From: Oscillospiraceae bacterium
Lineage (GTDB): Bacteria; Bacillota; Clostridia; Oscillospirales; Oscillospiraceae
DNA length: 10,920 bases
Assembly (NCBI GenBank): GCA_031288675.1
Contig: JAITQY010000161.1
Span: 1 to 10,920, forward strand
Direction: 5' to 3'
The notes beneath the pieces were generated by a model that was not told where the DNA came from, did not search any database, and saw only the letters and a list, made by a program, of their open reading frames with translations. The position numbers and the translations under genes are program-made. This document shows, piece by piece, positions 4,954-10,920 of the stretch. Position 1 is the first letter of the stretch. Every line of letters begins with the position of its first letter.

Positions 4954-6258
4954 ATGACTAATGTTGAACTGAAAGATGACGAAAAACGTCTGCTGCAAGG
5001 AGAGATGGGTGAGATACAGCGTCTTGCCATGACGTGGATTACAGAGATGGCTTCGATAGCCGGAGCTGAGGAGCTTATTGACCTTGACGGTACAGGCGAT
5101 TTTCATAGTCCGCAGACAACGATGACATTGCGTTACGGCTTCACCTTAGAGCAGTTAGAGGAGTTGGTATCGACCGGAGCGAAGTTCAAGATACCGACGT
5201 TTGCTAATAAGTCGCCGTTTAATGAAATGTCTCCGGTACACGGCTGGGAGGGCTGCGATATGCTGTGCCGGTACACCGGCAAAGATAGGTTCGACGACCC
5301 GAAGTTCCATGATTACGCGATGCACGAGGACTTTTACAGGCTGTTCCGCAAGATGGGAATGATGACTTCACACAGCTGCGCTAATTATCTTACGGTCGGG
5401 TTTTTGCCGACGATAGGACAGCATTGCGCGTGGAATGAGAGCAGTGCTGTGCCGTACTGTAACGCGGTGCTTGGAGCGCGGACGAACATAGACGGAAGTT
5501 TCGCGACGTGTTTTCTCGGTAAAGCGCCTTACTATGATATGCATATTACAGAGAACCGTTACGCGACGGTGTTAGTGAAGTCGGAGAGACTGATACAAAG
5601 CGATACGGAGTGGGATGTGTTCGGATTTGCGGTAGGTGAAGACGCGGGTGTAGCCGTGCCGTGCCTTACCGGAACGGCAAGACCGAATACAACGCAGTTC
5701 AGCAAGCTTAACGCGGCAATGAATACCGGCGGCGCGGTAAGAATGTACCATATTCCGGGTTCCACGCCGGAAGCGCCTTCGATAGAAGCGGCGTTTAACG
5801 GGATAGCTCCGAAGCGCGTAATAACGATAGGGGAGAGGGAGCTTAAAGCTACATATGAGAAGCTGAACTACCGCGCGGCGGATAAAGTTGATATGGTGTA
5901 TTTGGGGTGTCCGCATTTGAACATCGTGGAGCTGATGCAAATCGCCGGGAAACTTGAGGGAAAGCGAGTTAAGATTCCGGTGTGGATAATGACGACTCCG
6001 TGGCTGTACGACGTTGCGAAGAATCTTGGATACCTAAAAATATTCACTGACGCGGGAGCAAAACTTATGGACGGAACTTGCCCTGCCGCTATGGGCGGGC
6101 TTCCGGATTACGTGAAAAGTTTTGCGTGCGACAGCGCGAAACAGGCGTATTATATCACCGGATGCTATGCGGACGATCCAATTTCGGTATGCTACGGCAA
6201 CCGTGACGACTGTATTGACGCGGCGCTTACCGGAGTTTGGCGAGGCGAATGGAGGTAA
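4954..6258 (+). CDS. Aconitase X catalytic (large) subunit, DUF521/PF04412
   Basis: 434 residues matching the aconitase X catalytic domain over its full length. Visible family landmarks are the N-terminal LKDDEKRLLQGEMGE, then HSCANYLTVGFLPTIGQHCAW, NESSAVPYCNAVLGARTN, LGCPH and DGTCPA. Cys142, Cys319 and Cys376 are the likely iron-sulfur ligands by analogy with the three-cysteine aconitase pattern. Aconitase X enzymes are Fe-S hydro-lyases. Studied members dehydrate cis-3-hydroxy-L-proline in bacteria, or mevalonate 5-phosphate in archaea (a separate two-subunit form). Here catalytic and swivel domains are separate genes, five bases apart. The start has a strong AGGAGGG site. Which hydroxy compound is dehydrated cannot be told; the divergent redox genes suggest it is made or used by dehydrogenases. 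Confidence 0.93.
   Translation: MTNVELKDDEKRLLQGEMGEIQRLAMTWITEMASIAGAEELIDLDGTGDFHSPQTTMTLRYGFTLEQLEELVSTGAKFKIPTFANKSPFNEMSPVHGWEGCDMLCRYTGKDRFDDPKFHDYAMHEDFYRLFRKMGMMTSHSCANYLTVGFLPTIGQHCAWNESSAVPYCNAVLGARTNIDGSFATCFLGKAPYYDMHITENRYATVLVKSERLIQSDTEWDVFGFAVGEDAGVAVPCLTGTARPNTTQFSKLNAAMNTGGAVRMYHIPGSTPEAPSIEAAFNGIAPKRVITIGERELKATYEKLNYRAADKVDMVYLGCPHLNIVELMQIAGKLEGKRVKIPVWIMTTPWLYDVAKNLGYLKIFTDAGAKLMDGTCPAAMGGLPDYVKSFACDSAKQAYYITGCYADDPISVCYGNRDDCIDAALTGVWRGEWR
6251..6255 (+). promoter_or_regulatory. Ribosome binding site of the aconitase X small subunit
   Basis: GGAGG lies eight bases before ATG 6264 and ends one base before the large-subunit stop codon (6256-6258). It favours ATG 6264 over the upstream in-frame TTG 6237 and ATG 6249, which have no such site. 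The arrangement gives close translational coupling, as expected for two subunits of one enzyme. Confidence 0.85.
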
Positions 6259-6263
6259 AAGCT

Positions 6264-6668
6264 ATGGAAAAAATCAGGATATACGGGCGCGCGGAATGGT
6301 TGGGTATAGTCGAAGCGGAAGCGATTGTCAGCAGTAAACCGCTTGAGGGGTTCACGAACGTTGACCCTGCAAAGGGCTACACTACGGAGCGCGAACATCC
6401 GTTGTTCAAGAAACAGTATACGGATAAGGTTTTGGTGTTTCCGTCACCGAGGGGTTCCGGAGGGTTTTTGATGTACGGGTACGGGGCTAAACCTGCGGCG
6501 TTCCTGCATACGGAGACATGTCCGTTGGCGGTGGCGGCGGTTTGTGCGGCGCATATTCCGTCGATGACCGATTTTGACCGCGACCCGTGTGAAGTGATTG
6601 AGACCGGCGACATGGTGCTTGTCAACGCTGACGAGGGCTATGTTGAAATAACGAAGAAGCGGAGTTAG
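6264..6668 (+). CDS. Aconitase X swivel-domain (small) subunit, DUF126/PF01989
   Basis: 134 residues from the ATG chosen by its ribosome binding site, the usual size for a stand-alone swivel subunit. Landmarks are the N-terminal beta segments leading to NVDPAKGY (32-39), VLVFPSPRGSGGF (56-68), KPAAFL and a C-terminal TGDMVLVNADEGYVEI. The GSGG turn (64-67) is where the family places the serine loop that closes over the substrate; many relatives have more serines here. It should form a heterodimer with the preceding gene product in the cytoplasm. No intrinsic terminator follows directly; a weak AATTGC/GCAATT hairpin at 6704-6720 has no T run. Confidence 0.92.
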   Translation: MEKIRIYGRAEWLGIVEAEAIVSSKPLEGFTNVDPAKGYTTEREHPLFKKQYTDKVLVFPSPRGSGGFLMYGYGAKPAAFLHTETCPLAVAAVCAAHIPSMTDFDRDPCEVIETGDMVLVNADEGYVEITKKRS

Positions 6669-6742
6669 TCGGCAGTCGGGAGTGGACGAGGGAAACGCGT
6701 GGGAATTGCAAATGGCAATTAGGACGGGGGAAACGGGGAATG

Positions 6743-6848
6743 TTAATCATTAGCTATTAGTCATTAATCACTACCCAAGCATTATAGCACAAAGTTTCTG
6801 ATTTGTCAAGAGATTATTTGCGTGTAAACGTAAATAATTTGTGAACAG
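6743..6848 (-). repeat. 106-base dispersed repeat, copy B
   Basis: Same length and order as copy A (1024-1129) with 8 mismatches and no gaps. Heptads at 6741-6775 read TGTTAAT, CATTAGC, TATTAGT, CATTAAT, CACTACC. Similarity stops sharply at GAACAG on the outer side. Unlike copy A, it has no REP-like palindromes beside it, so the 106-base unit is separate from them. It lies between the convergent aconitase X and uvrA operons. Confidence 0.9.
6781..6809 (-). promoter_or_regulatory. Perfect consensus sigma-A promoter, leftward (repeat B)
   Basis: TTGACA (6804-6809), 17 bases, TATAAT (6781-6786) on the minus strand: the same promoter as in repeat A, without a single change across hexamers and spacer. 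The expected start is near 6774. A transcript would soon run antisense into the aconitase X small-subunit gene, which ends at 6668. Confidence 0.75.
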
Positions 6849-6875
6849 TTTTAGCGAATATAAATTTTTATAGAA

Positions 6876-6909
6876 CTAAGCAATCTGAATTCGACTTCGG
6901 ATTGCTTAG
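6876..6909 (-). terminator. Long hairpin downstream of the uvrA/YnbB-like operon
   Basis: CTAAGCAATCTGAA (6876-6889) pairs with TTCGGATTGCTTAG (6896-6909), a 14-bp stem with one T-G pair and a six-base loop. It begins 43 bases after the stop codon of the leftward operon. On the minus strand it is followed by TTCTATAAAAATTTAT, a poor but usable T stretch; the + side has none. It probably ends or protects the leftward transcript. Confidence 0.55.
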
Positions 6910-6952
6910 CTCGTATAACAGGGAACAGGACAGAGCGGTGATGACGATTGGT

Positions 6953-8179
6953 TTATGAGAGCAGCTCGGCTGCTGCGGAAAGGATACCGTGTTTCCCGGA
7001 TTCATAAGTCAGACCGCCTTGAAGGAACACGCGATAGGGTTCGCGAAGAGGCGCGTCGGCGCTTAGCTCGATGGAAGCGCCTTGAACAAACGCGCCGGCA
7101 GCCATAATTACGTCGCAGTCGTAACCTGGCATAGCCCAAGGTTCCGGAGCGGCGAAGCTGTCCACCGGACTTCCGGCTTGTAAGCCTTTGCAGAAGCGTC
7201 GGAGCAATTCCGGAGAGCCGAGTTCTATCGTCTGGATTATATCGCGGCGATGGTCACAATATCGCGGCGAAACTGTATACCCAAGCAGTTCAAACAGCGC
7301 GGCGGCAAAAGCTGCGGTTTTGAGCGCTTGCGCGGTAACGTGGGGGGCGTTGAACAGTCCCTGAAAAAGCAGACGGTTTTGCCCGAGCGTTGCGCCGCAT
7401 TCACCGCCGATTCCGGGTACTGTAAGGCGCTCAGCCGCGCGGGAAACGAGGTCGGCGCGTCCGGCGACGTAGCCGCCGCGCGGCGCGAGACCTCCGCCGG
7501 GGTTTTTTATAAGAGAGCCGGCGATAATATCGGCGCCGGCAGACGTAGGTTCGCGGTCTTCGATGAACTCGCCGTAGCAGTTGTCGATAATTACTATTGC
7601 GCTTGGGTTAAGACGTTTCACTTGTGCGGCACAGTCAGCGATTTCAGCAACAGACAGCGCACGGCGGTCGCTATAACCTCTGCTGCGCTGGAGATATACG
7701 GCTTTTGCGGAGCGAATAAGCTCCGCGTTTTGCGTGATAGTATCAGAATGATTTAGGATATTAAGCTCCGCGTATTTGACGCCGTAGAATGATAGACTTC
7801 CCCACTTGGGTTCGCTGCCGAGTCCGATTACTCCGCGAAGCGTATCATACGGGGAACCGGTCAGAGAAACAAGCAAATCGCCGGGTGCGAGCGCGGCGAA
7901 AAGAGCGCAGGCGATAGCGTGAGTTCCGTTGACGAAATCTAAACGTACAAGCGCGCTTTCCGCGCCGAAAATATCGGCGTAGACTTTTTCAAGCGTTTCG
8001 CGCCCAAGGTCGTCGTAACCGTAACCGGTGGTTCCGGCGAACATAGCGTCACTGACGCGGTGACGCTTAAAAGCGGCAAGAACTTTGGACGTACACACTT
8101 CCGCAACTGCATCGAACGCGGCACAATAGGGCTTTGCAAGCTGTTCCGCCTGTATGGAGAGGTCGTGTAAGCTGCTCAA
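6953..8179 (-). CDS. Methionine gamma-lyase family PLP protein (YnbB-like, PF06838)
   Basis: 408 residues of the fold-type I PLP-dependent family often annotated 'aluminium resistance protein' or methionine gamma-lyase family, typified by Bacillus subtilis YnbB. Landmarks are FAGTTGYGYDDLGRETLE (47-64), NGTHAIA (84-90), GSPYDTL, QRSRGYS (164-170), the PLP aspartate Asp199 in VIIDNCYGEF, and the Schiff-base lysine Lys225 in GSLIKNPGGG. The true reaction in cells is not established for the family; C-S lyase activity is assumed from homology. The start is a TTG overlapping the uvrA stop codon (TTGA) with no clear ribosome binding site, implying coupled translation. No upstream alternative fits, and the next ATG (residue 46) would cut into the conserved core. 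In Bacillota this gene is more familiar beside miaA/hfq/lexA. Confidence 0.9.
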   Translation of the reverse strand: MSSLHDLSIQAEQLAKPYCAAFDAVAEVCTSKVLAAFKRHRVSDAMFAGTTGYGYDDLGRETLEKVYADIFGAESALVRLDFVNGTHAIACALFAALAPGDLLVSLTGSPYDTLRGVIGLGSEPKWGSLSFYGVKYAELNILNHSDTITQNAELIRSAKAVYLQRSRGYSDRRALSVAEIADCAAQVKRLNPSAIVIIDNCYGEFIEDREPTSAGADIIAGSLIKNPGGGLAPRGGYVAGRADLVSRAAERLTVPGIGGECGATLGQNRLLFQGLFNAPHVTAQALKTAAFAAALFELLGYTVSPRYCDHRRDIIQTIELGSPELLRRFCKGLQAGSPVDSFAAPEPWAMPGYDCDVIMAAGAFVQGASIELSADAPLREPYRVFLQGGLTYESGKHGILSAAAELLS

Positions 8180-10920
8180 AGTTTTAAGACCCGTTTCAGG
8201 AATTTACCTGTGTGGCTGCCGGGATTTTTCGCAACGGTTTCGGGAGTGCCCGCCGCCACGAGGCTTCCGCCGCGATCGCCGCCTTCCGGTCCGAGGTCGA
8301 TTACCCAGTCCGCGACTTTGATTACGTCAAGGTTGTGTTCAATGACGACAACGGTGTTGCCGCTGTCAACAAGGCGGTTAATGACCTCAAGGAGTTTCTT
8401 GACGTCAGCGGAGTGAAGTCCGGTAGTGGGTTCGTCAAGTACGTACAGGGTTTGTCCGGTAGCCCTGCGCGAAAGCTCTGAGGCAAGTTTAACCCGCTGT
8501 GCCTCACCGCCGCTGAGCGTTGTGCTGGACTGACCGAGTTTTACATAGTCAAGACCGACGTCGTGCAGAGCTTCAAGCTTTGGGCGCGGTTTAGGGATGT
8601 TACCAAAGAATTCGCAGGCTTCGTCTACGGTCATTTCGAGGACTTCGTAAATATTTTTGCCCTTATAGCGTACTTCAAGCGTTTCGCGGTTATAGCGTTT
8701 ACCCTTGCAAACCTCACAGGGAACGTATATATCGGGCAGAAAGTGCATTTCTATTTTCTTCAGACCGTCACCGGTGCAGGCTTCGCATCGTCCGCCCTTA
8801 ACGTTGAAGCTGAACCGTCCGGCGCTGTATCCGCGTTCGCGCGCGTCAGTAGTGGACGCGAAAATATCGCGAATATCGTCAAACAGTTTGGTGTATGTCG
8901 CAGGATTACTGCGCGGAGTGCGTCCGATTGGGCTTTGATCAATTTCGATTACCTTGTCGAGGTATTCAATTCCGAGTATAGCTTCGTGTTCGCCTGCGCG
9001 GGTCTTGGCGCGGTTGAGCTTTTGCGCGAGCGATTTGTATAGTATCGCATTGACAAGACTGCTCTTGCCGCTTCCGGAGACCCCGGTAACTGCGGTGAGC
9101 GTGCCGAGCGGAATTTCAACGTCTATTCCGTGAAGGTTGTTTTCTTTAGCGCCGACGATTTTTAGCTCATGACCGTTACCCTTGCGGCGTTTGAGCGGAA
9201 CAGCAATGCGTTCCTTGCCGCTTAGGAAGCGTCCGGTGACGGAGCTGTCATCGTTCATAATGTCGTTCGGAGTGCCGTTGAAAACGATTTCACCGCCTTT
9301 AACACCGGCTCCCGGACCTACGTCAACCAGCCAGTCCGCAGCGCGCATAGTGTCCTCGTCGTGTTCTACTACAACAAGAGTGTTGCCGAGATTACGGAGA
9401 TATTTAAGCGTGGTGATGAGTTTTTCGTTATCGCGCTGATGAAGTCCGATGCTCGGCTCATCGAGTATGTATAGAACGCCGGTCAGAGAACTTCCGATTT
9501 GTGTAGCAAGGCGGATACGCTGACTTTCTCCGCCGCTTAGGGTGCCTGCGGTGCGGGAGAGAGTAAGGTATTCCAACCCCACGGAGCGCAGGAAACCGAG
9601 ACGGTCTTTGATTTCTTTAAGTATGCGCTCCGCAATCATTGCGTCGGAGCCGTAGAGCTTCAGCTGATCTATGAAGTCAAGCGCGTCAACGATAGATTTA
9701 GCGCAGAAATCCGCTATGTTTAAGTTGCCTACCGTAACGGCGAGAACTTCCGGTTTAAGACGTTTGCCGCCGCAGTCAGGACACGGATACGCTGACATAT
9801 ACTGTTCAAGCTCCCAGCGCATAAAGCTACTGGACGTCTCTTTGTGACGGCGCTCAATATTGGGTATAACGCCCTCGAACTTTTGGCGGTACTGGCTCAT
9901 TTTGCGACCGCTGCTGTAGCGCAGGTCAAGCTCGTCACTCGTACCGTACATAATGGCGTTGAGCGATTCGGGACTGAGTTTTTCAAGCGGGGTATGCAGA
10001 TTAAAGCCGTATTTTTGACCGAGAGCGTCGTAGTACATTCTGGCTATACCGTCATTGGCGTTTGCCCAGTTGGAGCCTTTGACGGCGCCTTCGGCGAGTG
10101 ATTTTGTCAAGTCCGGAATGACAAGCTGCGGGTCAACTTTCAGCTGAACGCCCAAGCCTGTACAGATCGGACAGGCGCCCATAGGAGCGTTGAACGAGAA
10201 CAGGCGCGGAGTAAGCTCTTCCATACTGACGCCGCACTCATCGCAGGCGTAGTTCCGGCTGAACGAGATGTCTTCGCTGTCATCCGGCATATTGATGATA
10301 ACTAAACCGTCCGCAAGGTTAAGAGCGGTCTCAACGCTGTCAGTAAGACGCGTTTGTTCCGCTTCTTCAATGGCAAGGCGGTCAACGACTACTTCAAGGG
10401 TGTGCTTTTTATTCTTTTCGAGTTTAATTTCCTCGCTGAGGTCATACATCTGATCGTCCACGCGTATACGGCTGAATCCGCTTTTGCGCGCGTCCTCTAT
10501 TTCTTTGCGGTATTCACCTTTACGGGCGCGGACGATAGGCGCGAGTATTTGAACGCGCGTACCAACGGGGAACTGCATAATACGGTCAATCATTTGGTCG
10601 ATTGTCTGCTGACGGATCTCACGACCGCAGACGTGACAGTGCGGCACGCCTATTCTTGCCCAAAGCAGACGCAGATAGTCGTAGATTTCCGTCACAGTAC
10701 CGACAGTGGAGCGCGGGTTATGGCTTGTAGTTTTTTGGTCGATAGCAATCGCCGGAGAAAGACCTTCAATGCTCTCTACATCCGGTTTTTCCATTTGCCC
10801 GAGAAACTGACGGGCATAGCTTGACAGCGATTCAATGTACCTGCGCTGCCCCTCCGCATAAAGGGTATCAAATGCCAGCGAGCTTTTTCCGCTGCCGCTA
10901 AGCCCTGTAAATACGACAAG
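8176..10920 (-). CDS. uvrA: UvrA, excinuclease ABC subunit A (5' partial)
   Basis: The frame is open to the window edge; 914 residues are visible and about 25 at the N-terminus are missing compared with the usual ~940. UvrA is the damage-recognition ATPase of nucleotide excision repair and works as a dimer with UvrB. Seen, numbered from base 10920: first Walker A GLSGSGKSS (6-14), RRYIESLSSYARQFLGQ, zinc module Cys226, 229, 250, 253 (CX2C-X20-CX2C), first signature LSGGE (461-465) and Walker B LYILDEP, second Walker A GVSGSGKSS (613-621), second zinc module Cys712, 715, 735, 738, second signature LSGGE (802-806) and LYVLDEP. All key residues are present. The internal ATG at 10794 is not the start, because family sequence continues upstream in frame. 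Its promoter and any LexA box lie outside the window. Confidence 0.98.
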   Translation of the reverse strand, partial: LVVFTGLSGSGKSSLAFDTLYAEGQRRYIESLSSYARQFLGQMEKPDVESIEGLSPAIAIDQKTTSHNPRSTVGTVTEIYDYLRLLWARIGVPHCHVCGREIRQQTIDQMIDRIMQFPVGTRVQILAPIVRARKGEYRKEIEDARKSGFSRIRVDDQMYDLSEEIKLEKNKKHTLEVVVDRLAIEEAEQTRLTDSVETALNLADGLVIINMPDDSEDISFSRNYACDECGVSMEELTPRLFSFNAPMGACPICTGLGVQLKVDPQLVIPDLTKSLAEGAVKGSNWANANDGIARMYYDALGQKYGFNLHTPLEKLSPESLNAIMYGTSDELDLRYSSGRKMSQYRQKFEGVIPNIERRHKETSSSFMRWELEQYMSAYPCPDCGGKRLKPEVLAVTVGNLNIADFCAKSIVDALDFIDQLKLYGSDAMIAERILKEIKDRLGFLRSVGLEYLTLSRTAGTLSGGESQRIRLATQIGSSLTGVLYILDEPSIGLHQRDNEKLITTLKYLRNLGNTLVVVEHDEDTMRAADWLVDVGPGAGVKGGEIVFNGTPNDIMNDDSSVTGRFLSGKERIAVPLKRRKGNGHELKIVGAKENNLHGIDVEIPLGTLTAVTGVSGSGKSSLVNAILYKSLAQKLNRAKTRAGEHEAILGIEYLDKVIEIDQSPIGRTPRSNPATYTKLFDDIRDIFASTTDARERGYSAGRFSFNVKGGRCEACTGDGLKKIEMHFLPDIYVPCEVCKGKRYNRETLEVRYKGKNIYEVLEMTVDEACEFFGNIPKPRPKLEALHDVGLDYVKLGQSSTTLSGGEAQRVKLASELSRRATGQTLYVLDEPTTGLHSADVKKLLEVINRLVDSGNTVVVIEHNLDVIKVADWVIDLGPEGGDRGGSLVAAGTPETVAKNPGSHTGKFLKRVLKL

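Noticed and set aside
6237..6263. Earlier starts (TTG 6237 or ATG 6249) for the aconitase X small subunit.
   Set aside because: They lie inside the large-subunit gene with no ribosome binding site, while GGAGG at 6251-6255 serves ATG 6264.
4954..6668. Assignment of the aconitase X pair as a cis-3-hydroxy-L-proline dehydratase or mevalonate 5-phosphate dehydratase.
   Set aside because: No partner gene of either pathway is visible and the substrate residues cannot be judged without a structure-based alignment, so only the family is stated.
6704..6720. AATTGC/GCAATT hairpin as terminator of the aconitase X operon.
   Set aside because: The stem is only six AT-rich pairs and no T run follows.
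10792..10794. ATG at 10794 as the uvrA start.
   Set aside because: Conserved UvrA sequence including the first Walker A motif continues upstream in frame to the window edge.

Overview
The window looks like chromosomal DNA of an anaerobic Bacillota (Clostridia-type) bacterium of medium GC. This is inferred from strong AGGAGG ribosome binding sites, sigma-A-type promoters, a YnbB-type 'methionine gamma-lyase family' protein next to uvrA, and short interspersed palindromes. The genus cannot be told from the sequence.

Layout: (1) 1-750, the 3' part of an SDR oxidoreductase gene on +. (2) 751-1288, a 538-base non-coding convergent gap holding a terminator, hairpins, two REP-like palindromes and copy A of a 106-base dispersed repeat. 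(3) 1289-4879, a leftward cluster transcribed in the order FAD-dependent oxidoreductase, SDR dehydrogenase, a frameshifted GxxExxY pseudogene, zinc alcohol dehydrogenase. (4) 4880-4953, a compact divergent promoter region. (5) 4954-6668, a rightward pair encoding the large and small (swivel) subunits of an aconitase X-type dehydratase. (6) 6669-6952, a second convergent gap with repeat copy B and a long hairpin. (7) 6953-10920, a leftward pair: uvrA (5' end outside the window) and, overlapping its stop codon, a PLP-dependent YnbB-like protein.

The metabolic core is the divergent locus 1289-6668: a dehydratase facing three redox enzymes (FAD oxidoreductase, SDR, Zn-ADH), with another SDR gene beyond. 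This suggests a catabolic pathway for a hydroxylated small molecule, in which alcohol/ketone interconversions flank an Fe-S-dependent dehydration. The known bacterial aconitase X substrate is cis-3-hydroxy-L-proline, but none of the usual partners (proline racemase-like protein, ornithine cyclodeaminase-like reductase) is in view, so the substrate is open. The two promoters lie back to back with overlapping -35 boxes. Both give extremely short leaders: the FAD oxidoreductase message is predicted to be leaderless.

The other notable structure is the 106-base repeat, about 92% identical between copies (8 mismatches, no gaps). Both copies lie in convergent gaps, point the same way, and carry a perfect TTGACA-N17-TATAAT promoter on the minus strand with a 7-base tandem array at the expected transcript start. 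Neither promoter has a protein gene downstream within reach, so these are candidates for small or antisense RNA or for a mobile promoter-bearing element.
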